From contig NC_044018.1 of assembly GCF_900496995.4 (NCBI RefSeq), positions 27,930,858-27,994,857 of the forward strand: a stretch of DNA of 64,000 nucleotides. The letters run 5' to 3'. Positions 33,616 to 46,019 of the stretch are shown here, piece by piece. The notes beneath the pieces are model-generated. The model had not been told where the DNA came from and ran no database searches. It was given only the letters and a program-made list of their open reading frames with translations. A program made the position numbers and the translations under genes. Positions within the stretch are counted from its first letter, which is position 1. Each line of letters begins with the position of its first letter. The stretch is from Aquila chrysaetos chrysaetos (Eukaryota > Chordata > Aves > Accipitriformes > Accipitridae).

Positions 33616-36600
33616 GTGAGTGAGTTCTGCCATGAAAATATGTATTGATTATTTATTTAATTTTTTTGTGTCCCTTCTGAACAAACATGGGTGGTGGATG
33701 TATGTGTGGCGTAGTACTGCTACGATACATCCTGCAGCAAACTGTATATCTTGCATGGGGGTTTTAAGTACCCGGATGAGCTCTGCCCCATCTGTCAGGT
33801 GGCTTTACTTGAGCAAGAGGTAATGCAGGGAACATGGTAATACTTACATGGCAATGCTTCCTTTGTTCCAGGTTTATAGAGCTCTTAACCCAGTGGGGTG
33901 TGATGTGTGAGCCAAGACTCGCATACTTCATACTCTTAAGTAAGAAAGTCTGGCCAGAGCCTGTGCTTTGCTGGGTTAAGAGCTTCTTTGCCAGGCCCTT
34001 CCTCTTAGATTCATCATTGCTTTTTGCTGGAGAGCCACCCCAGTTCGGTTTCCAAACACAGCCCAGGCTGTTGGGTGTGCTACGAATGATTGGTCTTGGT
34101 GTAACTGTAGGTTTTCAATGCTTGCTAATAGAATAGGTCAAAAAATAATGCCCCTGTGCAAGACAAGTTTCTTTCTGGACCCTGGAAGTAGTAAATGACT
34201 GGTGACTTAATTTTGAAAGAGGCATATAGGTATTTCTTAATGAAAAACCCAGTATGATGACTGCAGTTAGCCTTGTTGTCCAGTACTAATGATTAATGTC
34301 CTTGATTTACTCCATGATCCTATTGTTAAGACTTTCTATTAGTTCGCAGGCATAATTTGTGTCAAATACCTCTATTTCCTTTCATAAACACCTTTTTCAA
34401 CTTCTTGGATGTGCCATCAGTCCTGTGTTACACGTAGGACTTTCTGAGGTTGTGGTTTCTAGGCCGCTATGTTGTATACTTCTGCATACTTCTTAACTTC
34501 CTAAATAATGCTAATGGTTTGTATTCCTAATGAACTCTACCACAGAATCTTACTCTGTGGTTTTTGTTGTTTCACCTCAGGCAAAAGGCTGTATGCTATA
34601 AAACTGAACACGCTGTTCTCAGCAGTGTACTTGGTTGATGAGCTGTGTTTTTACAAGTCTGTGCGGTGAATGTCAACTCTTTGACCTAATTTCTGATAGA
34701 AGTTTCAGAAGTTTCTCACTTGACCCATTCTATGAGGTATCAGATCTATTTTGTCTAAGCTCCCGCTTTTCTCTTCTTGTACTGTTTTCCTACTTGTTTC
34801 TGACTTCAAATTTCATGATGTCATGTCAGCCAACCTATTGGATTCCACCTTTTCCTCTTCTTTTTGTTTAGATATTCAGTCCTGGATTAACTCTTAAATT
34901 TGCTTGAGGTCATTTTCCTGAGTTTTCTCTTACCTCTCAAGAATCAAGTTGTCTCTTGTTCATTCCAACTTAGCTTTTGCTTTTATTTAGCCCTCGCCAG
35001 TCAGTGATTTCAAACTCATCAGTGTGTCACCTCTTTATCGTTTTTGGGACCTTTCCAAATGTTTTTCTTCCTTAACAAGTCTATTGCCATTTCTCTGCAT
35101 TTATGAGCTCTGTGATCTTCCACTGTTCCATCTTCACAACTTCTCCTGAAACCCAAGCTTTCTTCCGCTTCTAACTCGTGTTCCCATATTTAAAAGTGTC
35201 ATTGTAGAAAGTTTTTGAAAAGTATGAGGTTTCTTCATTCGTTCATTTTTGCTTTGAACTTGGGAGAAAGAAAAACTTGCTGATAAAATTAGAAGTAAGT
35301 TTTATTTTCCACTTTCTGTGCCAAATTTTGTGTTCATAGTCCCTACAGTGTTACGCTTTGTCCTTTGCTCAGAATCTCAAGAGAATGATTTTTTCCTTTT
35401 TTTTTTTTTTTTTTTTTTTTTTTGCTTTTCTGGCTTTTATCTTACCAGAAGAAAATTAATAAGAACCTCCATTATTCTCCAAAATTTTTCTTCCTTTCTT
35501 GTCAAATATATTACTCTTTTCCTTTGAGCTGCCCTGGAACTTTGTATGTGTTTTTTCTCAATAATTCATGAGAGGGCAAAGCAGAAAGAACATGGTCAGT
35601 AGTTGTCATCAGGCAAAGAGCACAGTAATGGAAGCAGTCCAGGGTTTACAATTGCATGTTGGACAGCAGATTAAATCCTTTTCACTGAAACTTTGCGGCA
35701 GGAGCCTTTTACAGGGCACTAACATGACTAAATAACTGTCTGTAAATGTAGAGTTTTAACTATAGGGGTCATACAAGCTAATGGTATAGTATATACCTTA
35801 AATGCTTTGCTGTTCTGCTGAAAGGATATACTAAGTGTGCAGTGCCTACGCTGCAACTGTTGGTGTCTCCTGAAGAACAGTGTAACCGAGTTGTCGCCAG
35901 ACTCTCTTGAGGGAATACGTTTAGGTTCTGCAGGACTAGGGACTCTTGGATGTTTTCTGCTTCAGTAAATTTCACAGTTTGGAGTCTTAATTGTGGCCAC
36001 TTGCCAAGGAAGCAGGAATACTTTGATTTTTATTTGCTGTTGCCAGCCAAGCTGAGTATCAAATTGCATGCACATCCACAAGAATATCTGGTTAAGTCCC
36101 AGGCTTTCACAGACACTAGTTAAGCCCTTTCATCGCTCTGTTGGGTGAGCTTTCTAATAAAGAATCTTAAGGATCCCTTCAGAAACAGGTTTCTGTAGTA
36201 CAGAGCTTTGATTTTTAATTTTCCCAGTGTTGGGCATGTGCCAAGCAGAAGACCAAATATGAAAATGCCCAAGTGAGAGGAAGGAAACACGGCTGATAAA
36301 GGGGGAAAAAAAATCTGCTTTCTTGTTGTTGTGCATAAGGGTGGGCTTTTAGCTTCCATGCTAATACTGTTGTAGAAGCTGTACAGCGCTTGGTGAAGTA
36401 ACAGAGAGCTCCAGGTGGAAATAAAAGCAGCCTGTCAGTAGTTTACATTTTGAATGCATTAAGATACATATCTTGAGGGAGGAAAAGGAGTAAATGGCTT
36501 TTATCGATCACAGTAGACAGCCTGTGTGGGAGGAAACTTTGAGGGCTAGCTAAGCAAGTAGAGTAAACCATTCAGGAGTTTCGGGGGTGGGTGGGTGGAA

Positions 36601-37492
36601 GGATTTAAGTTTTCTATCACCTGAGAAGGGGGATAGGGCTGGGTGTTTTGCATGTGTTGAGGCATTAGGGTTGTCTGTTCACTAGTGCTTATCCTGGGGT
36701 GCCCCTTCCAGCTCTTTGTCCTCTGCTCCAAGTTACATTGGTGTGGTAAAGTTTCCGTAAGATACCATGTTTTTTTCATGTGCAATAATAGCTTATTGAA
36801 ACCAAGGTAGTCTGTAGGTATCTCTGGTAGGAGTTGGTGGGCGGCATGGAAACCTCAGGGCAAGAGGAGAGGGGCAGGAGAGGAAGGCTGTCGTGCTTTT
36901 TTGTAATCCTGTTTTGATGGCCAGATTTTAAACCATGCTAAATGTCAAGAGTTGGTGTTTAGTTTAATTTGCCTAGTAGCACATAGTGCGGGCAGGGGTT
37001 ACGAGTGTGATGAGCTCAATATGTAGTAGGGATATATGCCTATGAATCTCTCCGGTTTCAATTCCAGGGATTTCGGCTGAAGAAATTATAAGCTTCATTA
37101 TTGTGAAAAGTAGCAATTGAGGCACTGGGTAAGGAGAGTAGATGAACATAAAAGCTCCCTGCAGTGCCTGGTGTGCTGCACTTGACCCCAGTCACTGTCA
37201 GCTCTGGGTCTCTTGGTGTAGCTATAGGACTAAGGAATAAGAGATGTGATGTTTTAGAAACTTCAGGGCAGCATGTATGCTACATGCAGGCAGTAGGGAG
37301 CTCCTTGTGAGTCTGCTTTTGCTATCACATTCTAGGATTATGGATATCTGCTTGGGCTTTCTCTGATGTCTGCAAGGTCACAGTGGTCCACAAGGAACTG
37401 TTACTTCAGTTAGGGAACAAACACTGACAAAGCTCCTTCCATGCCTTTCTCTCCTCCTCTCTAGTTTTTAGGGGGTAAGGTTAGATATGAAG
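33616..37492. other. Intron-like or intergenic DNA
   Basis: AT-rich, with a long T-run (about 35397-35423). I looked for the next PNPLA6-like exon (end of cNMP domain 2) and did not find it. Confidence 0.5.
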
Positions 37493-38210
37493 TGTTACAG
37501 ACGCTCCTGACAAATTGGAGGAGCCAATTTGTATTAAATAAAAGATCAAATTTATTAGCAAGCGATAAAAGAGCAAAACAGCGCTGGGCGGCTGGGGAGA
37601 CAGTGCTCCGCCACAAGCTCGCACCCAAACAGGGGAAGAGCCTCTTTATTTATACAGTCTTTTTAGTCCCTGATACTTGACGGCTGGCTGGTATTTTCGG
37701 TATCTTGTGCCATCAGGTGTTAAGTGGTCGTAATTTGCCTTCTGGTGGTTGTTGGGATGAAGGCAGAAGTCTTCCTCAGCTGTTCTTTAGGTGACTCAAG
37801 TCCCATTCATGCTCTGTAAACGTCTCTCTACATATGCTAATCATCGGTACTCATGGTCTTAGACAAGTGAAGAATATCCCTACCTCCACATGCGATTTCA
37901 TGAACAAAGTTAACCCGTTCATTACAATGTCCATTTTTTGTTTCTCTGACATAGTTAACAACTGAAATAGGAGTCCTACATCATAAGTACACATTGCTTG
38001 TTTGATTTTTATATTTAAAATTGGAAGGTTTCTGAAGTTCTGAGATAATTCTTCAGGCCCTCTTCTGCTTTCTGAGCTGAAACATTCAATGCGTATCTGT
38101 TTGTAGCCAGAATTAGCATAGCTCTGAATAAAGAAAACACAAGAGTTGGTATTAGTACTATGAAAAGAAGTTCTTGTTTAGAGAGATCAAGAGGAAGGAG
38201 GAAGACAAGG
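37493..38210 (-). mobile_element. LTR (family D) with short internal ERV piece
   Basis: An LTR-like segment lies at 37493-37933, from TGTTACAGACG to ATTACAATGTCCA. It resembles the composite-unit LTR in the block AAACAGCGCTGGGCGGCTGG versus AAACAGCGCTGGGTGCGTCG. In sense it is preceded by an A-rich tract that could be a polypurine tract, and then by about 270 bp of possible env-type sequence with no intact ORF. Confidence 0.6.
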
Positions 38211-38846
38211 CTGTTACCCTCTAGCGAGGCAATTCAAGGTTGTGCAGATTGCAGAAGGTGATGTTTTTGGAAGTGGCATGAACCAGCAGTTGAGTGTTAC
38301 CCACTGGTGTAAGAGGTTCTCCTCCACTACGTTGCCTCTTCCCCTTCATCAGTGGCTGTGTCTATAATGGAGGACTCTCTCTGTAGCTGGGGCAGGAATA
38401 CAACATCAGCATGTGAGACCTAGTTGTCTGTGATGGCAGGTGGGTCACGGACCTGTATCTGTATTGCAGTGTTCATGGCAGAGGTCTTGTGTGTTCCAAG
38501 AGACTGGGAACTGAGCTGACATCTCTTGAGAGAAGTAAAAAGTTTTCTTGTAAGGAGGGTGAAGTCTCTGGACCTTTTCAGGTTGTATTGACAGCTCATT
38601 TTCACTTGCTTAGTAATGTTAAAATAATCTGGTGATATTCCCAGCAGAAGACAGAGGTGGTCTGGACTGGTGACTGCACCGTATTCATCGAGTTACATGT
38701 GAACAGTATTTAAGGGTATCTTCCCAAGATCAGTGCTACATGTGGCCGAGGAGTTCTGTTGGCTTGGGACTGTATTTGAAGAAGCAGGTCTGTGCTTGAG
38801 TGTGCTAGGCACACTCAAAAATTCTATTTGTTTTTTTCTTTCTTGG
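38211..38846. other. Unassigned DNA
   Basis: No recognisable feature between the two LTRs. Confidence 0.5.
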
Positions 38847-38851
38847 GCTAC

Positions 38852-39687
38852 TGTCACGACCCAGACTGGACAGACCAGGGAGTCGTGTTTAATTTGAAAT
38901 TCCCTCGGGCTAAAATAAGGTGAAACGACACCAAACGATCAGTTAAAGATTTTATTTATGACACAAGCAAACTGAACTGGGGAGGCATGGTAGTAGGTGG
39001 CAGGGTTTCTCACAACAGGAATTGGCATAGGACTACTTCTGTAAACTGTGTAACCATATACATCAATTCAGGGAATAAGGAGATCCCTCCCGTTCAGTCA
39101 CAAGGTTCAGAGCAGACGCCCTTGCTTTCCAGACTCCTCCTCAGAGGAGGGTCTAGGGGCGGCTGAATCCACTCTTAGTCTCAGACTTGGTCAGTGGTTT
39201 ATACCTTGAAACAGATGAGGTGTAGGAATTGTGGAAAAGGAATAGGAAAGAAAGAAGAAAGAGAGAGAAAAAGCAAGAAAGATTTCACTGGTCCTGGGTC
39301 CAGGATTGGTTCAGTCAGCCAAGGGGTCCAGTCCCGGTGGGCTTGTGCACCCAGGGCTTCAGTTTGTGTCCTTTCATCATCCTTGCCCCCCCTTCGGGTG
39401 GGCACCCGAACTCATCAGGTTAATGAGCAGTTTGTGAGCCTTCGGCTTGGGGGTTGTTTGTGGAGTAACTTCTCCTTCTCTGCAGACATGGCCATTGTTT
39501 GATCTTTGTATCGGAACAGCTTATCAGAACAGGGAGCTGAGCACCCTCCACCATGCCCTCCCCCTCCTGTTGCTGATGTCTGAGCTGATGGGCTTTTCAC
39601 CTTGGTTCCTTGCTGTGCAGGGTTTGTCTTGAAGCTGAACTTGCCCCACCACAATGTTTGAGACATTAACTCTTTCAATCTCTCACA
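38852..39687 (-). mobile_element. Solo LTR, family E, with target duplication
   Basis: This 836-bp LTR on the minus strand runs from TGTGAGAGATTGAAAG to CGTGACA. It is flanked by GCTAC on both sides (38847-38851 and 39688-39692). It is an older, diverged relative of 19336-20335, with a GA-rich tract near 39240-39280. Confidence 0.88.
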
Positions 39688-39692
39688 GCTAC

Positions 39693-40248
39693 CTCCTTGG
39701 GAGACTTCGTTAAATGTAAAATGACATGGTTTGGCAGGAATGAAAGCTGAGATCTTTTGTGATTAATCACGCTGGTATGAGGCCTTGTATTGTGTGAATA
39801 AGGGTTTGTCAGTTTTGAGACTTACAACCATTTTCCAGTTTGTTTACCTGCTTGCTTTCACCAGCAGTGATCCACAGCTCCACTGTCAAGCTTCTGGGGT
39901 TCTGCAGAGCTCCTACATTAAAACAACAGAGCTGTTTTTCTACTTTCTGAAAGCAGTTTTGAGTGACAGTGGAGTGTACAGTCTAAGCTCTTACCTCCCC
40001 GTACGAGCACTAGTGCTGATTTTCGCATAACATTTCATGCTGGCTCAACCGTTGATGTGGTGAGGAGAGACGGAGGTTGATTTCGGGGGGTGGGGCCGGG
40101 ACATGTTTGCTGTAATAGTGCCATGTTTGCTGGTGAGTCCATAGGCACAGATAGAGAAATGCCTATATAGTGTATGTCTAAACGGTAAGTCACTTTTCTG
40201 GATCCATGTTAAGACATGAATCATTTTGAAGACTTTTGCGACTCCATG
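39693..40248. other. Unassigned DNA
   Basis: An ORF at 39785-40030 has a faint Ig-like LSDSGVYSL string but no splice sites or domain framework. I leave it unassigned. Confidence 0.5.
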
Positions 40249-40990
40249 TGTTACCGAAAAGCTCGGAATGAAGAACTTATCAACACCAATTTAGTGTAGA
40301 TAAGCAGGTACTTCTTTATTGATGGCCAGGTGCGCAGGCGAGTCCTCTCACAAACCACGCACACCTGTCACCAAAACAATACACCTTATATTAGGACTTA
40401 TTGATGCATATTCATTAGATTTCCAAGAAAAGTTATACGTATTCATTAGACTTCTGGGAAATCATTAGCATATGTAAATGTCCTTTACGCAGGTGCAGTG
40501 AAGGTCTCTGGTGGTCCTCAGGAGTCCTCTGGTGGTCTTTCATAGTCTTCCTCACTCGTCCGCTTCTTGACCTCTCAGGTGTCTCCAAGCAGCAAACTGG
40601 TGTCCATAACGGTTTCCTTAGTGTTTAAAACAAACACTACAAGACTACCAATCTTTGTCAAGACTTCTGTGGTTAAATGATTTTGAACAATACTTAATTC
40701 TTATGGTTACACATTATACATTTCTAAGCTCCTAAGTTCCTAAGGCTGCATTTCAAACTTAACACTCCCATACTTATGCTTCACAATTTTCTACTTTTTT
40801 AGTCAAACCAAACTCTTTTATAATCAGATTTTAATTTCTTTATCTTGTTATCTAAGTTCTAAATGTTCCTACTAGATGATTTTAGCCAATTTCTCCGGCC
40901 TTGGTACGGGGCTATACAGGGGATTTCACAGCAGACACTGGTTGGTGGTTAAATGTATAAAAGACAACATACATATGATTTTGCTAAAAT
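40249..40990 (-). mobile_element. LTR family B with adjoining internal ERV sequence
   Basis: The LTR (40249-40577) is followed by internal sequence that matches the ERV piece at 54750-55010, including CCAAGCAGCAAACTGGTGTC and ATGCTTCACAATTTT. No ORF remains. The other LTR is not seen. Confidence 0.78.
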
Positions 40991-41446
40991 ATTAAAACTA
41001 AATATGATTAATTCTAATTAATAACAAATCAATGACAAATCAGTAACAAGTTCACCAAAACACCAATTACCAATACCAGCTGCTAATTTAATTCCCTGCA
41101 AGCACCTAGAACCCTCCTATTACTTTACTTTCAGGGAAAAAAACCCTCAACCCTACAGCAGGCTTTTGAAGGTTTGTAACAGATCCTGCATAAGGGGAGC
41201 AACAGATCTTTTTGAAAGGAAAAATGTCATGTTACTAATGCCCTCTGCAAAGAATGGCTGTATTAAGCTTGGCAATCTTTACAAATCCTCCCCATGTTTT
41301 CAAAGGACAGCCTGAGCATTGAGATCCATTCAGCAAATGGCAGCGTGAGTCAGTGGGCCTGGGAGCTGTGGGTAGGAAGGAGTAGGTGACATCCATGTGT
41401 TACTGATTTGTCATTGATTTATTATGAATGAATAATAAATTCTCCT
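40991..41446. other. AT-rich unassigned DNA
   Basis: Possibly more decayed ERV interior. Nothing definite. Confidence 0.4.
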
Positions 41447-41696
41447 CCAATGAGGAGAGTTCGAGAAGTCTCTAGGAGAGCTACTGCACCTGCACAACCA
41501 GGAGGTGGAGAGTCTTTTGGAAGGACACGATGTAACTGATGTTAGACTATAAAAGAAGCTGGGTTGTTTTTCACAGTGTGCGTCTTGGTAGAGCAGAGAC
41601 TCCCGACGCACCCAGCGCTGTTTGCTTGCCTTTATCCATTTACTAAATTGTAAACTTTGATTGGAATCCTGTTTGGGACTAAACTCATTTATCACA
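41447..41696 (+). repeat. LTR fragment (TATA, R, U5 side) of the composite-unit family
   Basis: It matches about 47610-47862 almost base for base, including TATAAAA at 41548-41554 and the 3' end TTTATCACA. The U3 part is missing. No primer site follows. Instead it adjoins the repeated promoter-like block of the RIMBP3-like sequence, in the same orientation. Confidence 0.88.
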
Positions 41697-41699
41697 CGG

Positions 41700-41870
41700 G
41701 CCATACCTCATAAGGCCACACAGCCCCACCCCTCCTTTGTGTGCTGGCGGTGGGGGCGGGGCCAGGACATACCTTGCAAGGCCACACAGCCCCACCCCTC
41801 CTTTGTGTGCTGGGGGCCAGGACACCTATATGGGGCCAGGACACCTATATAAGGCCACACTCGCCCACCC
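41700..41870 (+). repeat. Tandem GC-rich repeats with TATA motif before the RIMBP3-like gene
   Basis: A unit beginning AAGGCCACACAGCCCCACCC recurs after about 63 bp, and GGGGCCAGGACACCTATAT occurs twice. TATATAAGG near 41847 lies about 150 bp before the first ATG of the RIMBP3-like frame and may be its promoter. Confidence 0.75.
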
Positions 41871-41993
41871 CCGGCTGATGGCAGACGCTGCCTCTGCTCC
41901 TGCACGGTCAAGGGAGGCAGCAGCTGCTGAGAGGGAGTGACGCACGACGTTGGTGGCTGTTGGTGGCAGCGTTTGCTTGCCATCCCTGCAGCC

Positions 41994-43760
41994 ATGAGCC
42001 GGGACAGTGCGGGACCGGGGACCGGGGCGCGCAGCCGCCCCTCGCCCTGCCGGGGCCCGGCGCAGAAGGATGAGCACAGGCGGCAGCTGGAGAGGCTGCA
42101 GGCTGAGCTGGAGGCTGAGCGACTCCGCTCCCAAGAGCTGTGCCGCCGCTTTGCCGCCGAAACTCGCAAGCTGAAGGAGGCCGCAGAGCGGGATCGGCAG
42201 CTCCTGGCCGAACGGCTACACTCCAAATGGGAGCAGCGGCAGGCACGGGAGCTCCAGCGGCTGCGGGAGCTGAACCAGCGGCAGCGGGAGGTGGAGATCC
42301 GCCAGCTGCTGCGCTCGAAGGAGGCTGAGCTGCACGAGGTGCAGGGGGTGCTGCAGCAGCAGCGCGACGACGCCATCCGTCAGGCACGGACCTGCAGCAG
42401 CAGCTGGCCAAGGAGTTGGTGAGAGGCGCCTCGAGCAGCAGCGAGGCCCGCATTAAGCTGCAGGACGTCCTCAGCAAGCTGCGCTGGGAGACCAATAGCG
42501 AGGAGGCTGCTCACATCCTCCGCCTCCAAGAAGAACTGCTGCTGCAGAGAAGACTCTTCCTAAAGTACGTCTTGGAGCGGTTCGATGGCGAGCAGCGGGC
42601 TTCCTGCAATGAGGCCAGGGCCAAGGCCACGGCCTGGCACCGCCTGCAGACCCTCCTGGGCACCGGGGCCATCGGGCCCTGCTCTTTGGAGAGCCTCATC
42701 GCATCTTCTTCCCGTGATGGAGAAGGGCAGCGGAAAACCCACCGGAGCTTAAACGACACTCGCCTCCAGGAGGAAGGCAACAGCATGGAGTCTTTGCCTG
42801 AGGCTGTGGGGCAAGACTTGACGCCGCACTGCTCGGACTCCCCGCCGCAAGGAACGACCCGCAGCAGGCGGTCTGTGGCAGAGGTGGGTGTTCAGACCGT
42901 AGGGCAGCAGGAGGACTGGCTGCCTGGAAGCAGTCACAGCAGGCTGCAGGAGCAGAACGCCTGCCTCCAGAGAGCCCTGAAGGACCTCGAGAGGCGATGC
43001 AGTGTCCTTCAAGAGGAGAACTGTCTTCTGAGGAAGGCAAGCTCTCCTGAAGTGCGGGAGGAGCAGGAGAGGATCAAGCAGAAGACTGCTAAGCTGTGTC
43101 TCATTGCCAAGCAGCTGCAAGAAAGAGCCAGGCGGCTGGAGACCAGCCATTGCCTGCTCAATACTCAAGTGCCACTGCCCATCCAAAGCTCCACTGAGGA
43201 ATTGCGCGTGACATCGTCTCCTCAGCAGAGGGCTGGAGAAATGGGAGAGCCTGCCAGAGCTTCCCTGGCACAGGATGAGCAGGTGACTTCTCACAGAAGG
43301 CGGCTGAGGAGCTTCAGGCCCAAGCGGCTGCAGATGAAGAAGGCTCCTATTATGTGAGCAGCCACTGCCAAGCTTTGTGAGGAGTTACAGGTGCAGCTTA
43401 GGGAGATGACAAATGAAAACACCCGACAAAGAAAGGCAAAAAGAGAAAGAAAAGAGAAAGATCCAACCGTATCGTTGCCAGGCCGCGCCAGGCTACCCTG
43501 GGAGTAAACAAGGAATCCATCCTCCTGGAGGCTATGAGAAAACAACCGGCAGTGCTTCGAGCATTCATAGCTCAGCACAGCTAGGAGCCTTTCGACGGTC
43601 TCAATGAGCGCCCTGCACTAGAGCTCCCTCTAGTCGCTGGACAATATGTTTACATCTCTGGGGACATGGATGGACGGTTGCGATGTGGGAGAGCTGACCG
43701 GCGGCACAAGGGGATTTGTCCCCTCCAATCTTGTTGAAGAAGTTTCAGATGACCACCTGA
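41994..43760 (+). pseudogene. RIMBP3: RIMBP3-like intronless gene, broken
   Basis: A good Kozak ATG (GCAGCCATG, 41994) starts a coiled-coil frame with ERLQAELEAER, LLAERLHSKWEQRQARELQR and EVEIRQLLRSKEAEL, matching the N-terminus of RIMBP3. That protein is an intronless, testis-expressed RIM-binding family member of the sperm manchette in mammals. A one-base loss near 42391 shifts the frame, and the rest continues at 42416-43357 with more coiled coil (LQRALKDLERRCSVLQEENC). Later, at 43559-43760, a family SH3 domain is visible (LELPLVAGQYVYISGDMDG then GFVPSNLVEEV) with a stop and another shift. It is shorter than mammalian RIMBP3. The absence of introns suggests a retrocopy or an old retrogene. 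Whether an N-terminal product is still made is unknown. Confidence 0.82.
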
Positions 43761-43837
43761 TGACGCCAGAGTCTCCAGAGACAACTGACTGGTACCAGGA
43801 CACAGATGACGCCTGTCCGTCCTCTCATACCTTCTTA

Positions 43838-43844
43838 TTAAATC
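43838..43844 (+). terminator. Possible polyadenylation signal of the RIMBP3-like copy
   Basis: ATTAAA lies about 80 bp after the SH3 remnant, and a pyrimidine-rich stretch follows. No poly(A) tail is present. Confidence 0.4.
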
Positions 43845-43879
43845 TTTCCTTAACTATCTCTCTGTGTACTCTCACTCCT

Positions 43880-45287
43880 TCTCCTGCGTGTATGTGAACT
43901 GAAAGGACTATGCGCCAGCTACTGGAGTCAAGCAGGGGGTGCAGGCACCCCTGGCTTGCGGTGCCAGCCACTGGAGTGGGTCCCAGTGCAGCCAGTGGAG
44001 TGGGGGGGGGGAGGGGGGAGAGGGCCCCAGTGCAGCCACCGCAGCGAGTGGGGGTCTCGGCCACCAGGCACTGGGGCGGGAACCGCGCGTGTCCTGCAAA
44101 CCACCTACTGGGGGGGACCAGCACGAGTGAGGTGTGTGAGAGGCTCTGTGAGCGTCTGTATCTTCCCCAAACCTGGTGCGCTTGGGGTGTGCGTGTGCAT
44201 TCACCAGCAAACTTCAAGCTGGACCAGCTGGTGAGTAGGGGGGTCCAGTCCTCGGGCTGAGGAAGCACATATTGTCCAGGTTGTAGCGGCCCGCTCCGAC
44301 ACTGCCTGCTTTCTGCCAGGCCATGCAAATCTTCCACGGAGGAAGCAGCACCCTTTGTGGCAAAGCCATTCTCTCACTAACGCCTGCAAGGAAATCAGAT
44401 GCTAAAGGAGGTTCTAGCCTTGTGGCTGAAGAAGGGCTTTTTAGAAAGCAAGTCCTCTGCACAGGAGCGCCCAGAAGAACCGGCTCTCGTCTATAACCCA
44501 CGCACACAGAGTAGAGGCAGCCTTAGCGCTGCCATTCTCCTTCACCCCGCCACACACAGCTTTGGAAAAGGGCGGCTTCCTTTTGCTCATGTGCAAGAAA
44601 GCACTTCTCTCATTTCACTAACTCTGGCCAACTTCCCTTTCCATCCACAGTCTTGCATCTGATTACTAGTCCAATTAGGCGTTTGCACTGATTGTCACTT
44701 ACACCGCAATGCTCTGTGTGTAATCACCTGGTAAGAAGTGTTAAGAGCAAAGACAAGAAGAAGCAAGTAAGTAGCACGCAAGGTAACCCCGCTCGTATCG
44801 CACTTTTCTGCAAGCCATCTTGTCTTTCAGAGAAGTCTGTCTCTACTCACAGGAGTCACTCTGTGTGATGGCCATCGCTCCCCTCTGTAAGAGAGGAGAA
44901 AGCTCTGGTTGACAAAAGAGTGTCAAGCACTCTTGTTACTGAAGCAATGGCTAAAGTATTTTATTTGATAACTAATTTAATTTAAACCACTGTGTGTAGT
45001 CCTGAGCTATTTTAATAAATGGGGAATCTTACTGGGGCTAGTTCTTACTGAAAGTAAGTACTTCACTACTTGAAGACTTCCTGAAGCAAGCGAACAATTG
45101 CAGTTATCTGTTATCAAATGTAACATCGTTTACTGTCAGAAGTAATGGCGGCAGTCACGTAACCAATTTCAAATGAGAAATGTCAAGAGGCCCAGGCTTA
45201 GCTGCTGCCCGGTATCTAGAGTGCAAAACATAAGCCACGCTACAAACAGAAAATGACCTTAAGATCAACATTTAGCTGTAACATTTG
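43880..45287. other. Unassigned DNA
   Basis: The first 400 bp are GC-rich with G-runs (about 44002-44018), and the rest is mixed. Overlapping ORFs appear in most frames of the GC-rich part, which is not evidence of a gene. Confidence 0.5.
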
Positions 45288-46019
45288 CAGGGCCGGGCGC
45301 TCTTGGCGGCGGGGGGGGAGAGGGGTGCAGAGGTGGCGCCAGGCGGCCTCGCTGTCGCACGCCTCGTGGAGGCAGTGGCAGGTCTGGCCCGGTCTCAGCA
45401 GGTCGGGCAGCGTCAGGAAGGAGATGACGCGCAGCGGCTGTGGGGAGGGGCGGAGAGCATCAACCCTGGGATCCCCCCCCTGCTTTGAGGGGGAGACCCC
45501 AGCCCCACCACCCCCCCCGCTCAACTCACCATCTCGGGGGGGGGGACGCTGGATGGCGGCTGTGGGGTTGCCTCGGCTGCGGGGAGGGGATGTGGGTGAG
45601 GTGGTGGCGGGCAGCCCCACGGCAAGCATCACCCCCCACCCATCCTCGCGCGCTCCACCGTCACCCACCGGTGGCCCTCACCGTCACCCTGGCAGCCTCA
45701 CCGGCACGTCCTCGTCACCGCCTGGCGAGTGCCGGCAGCGATAGCGGCAAGAAGCCCGGTTGGCCCATGGCTGCTGTCTAGTGGCACGGCCATGGGATAC
45801 TGACTCTCTGTGAGCCGGGGGCTCCCATGGAGACTGGGGGGTTCTGGAGCATGGGGGTGGGTGCGGGAGTGGGGGGCAGGGATGGAGGGGGGGAAGAGGG
45901 GCCGCAGGTCTGGGCCCAGGGCTGCTGGGCCTCGGGGCAGGCCCCATGTGCGCCATGTTGAGGCTCGGCCTGGCCGCCAGCAGAGCCCGCCTTCTTCTCA
46001 CATGGGTCTTCACCGGCAT
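45288..46019 (-). pseudogene. F-box gene 5' fragment (right arm, longer)
   Basis: The exons on the minus strand are about 46019-45702 (donor GTGAGG), 45576-45530 (donor GTGAGT) and 45436 to about 45288. The last begins PLRVISFLTLPDLLRPGQTC and continues HCLHEACDSEAAWRHLC, which fits an F-box (Leu-Pro...Leu..Phe.....Leu......C..W....D..LW..L pattern). F-box proteins link substrates to SCF ubiquitin ligases. The GC-rich sequence ends abruptly at about 45288 with no further exon, so the gene is partial. I cannot name the family member. Confidence 0.7.

Noticed and set aside
39785-40030. ORF with an Ig-like LSDSGVYSL string
   Set aside because: The cysteine framework and splice sites of an Ig domain are missing, so the resemblance is probably chance.
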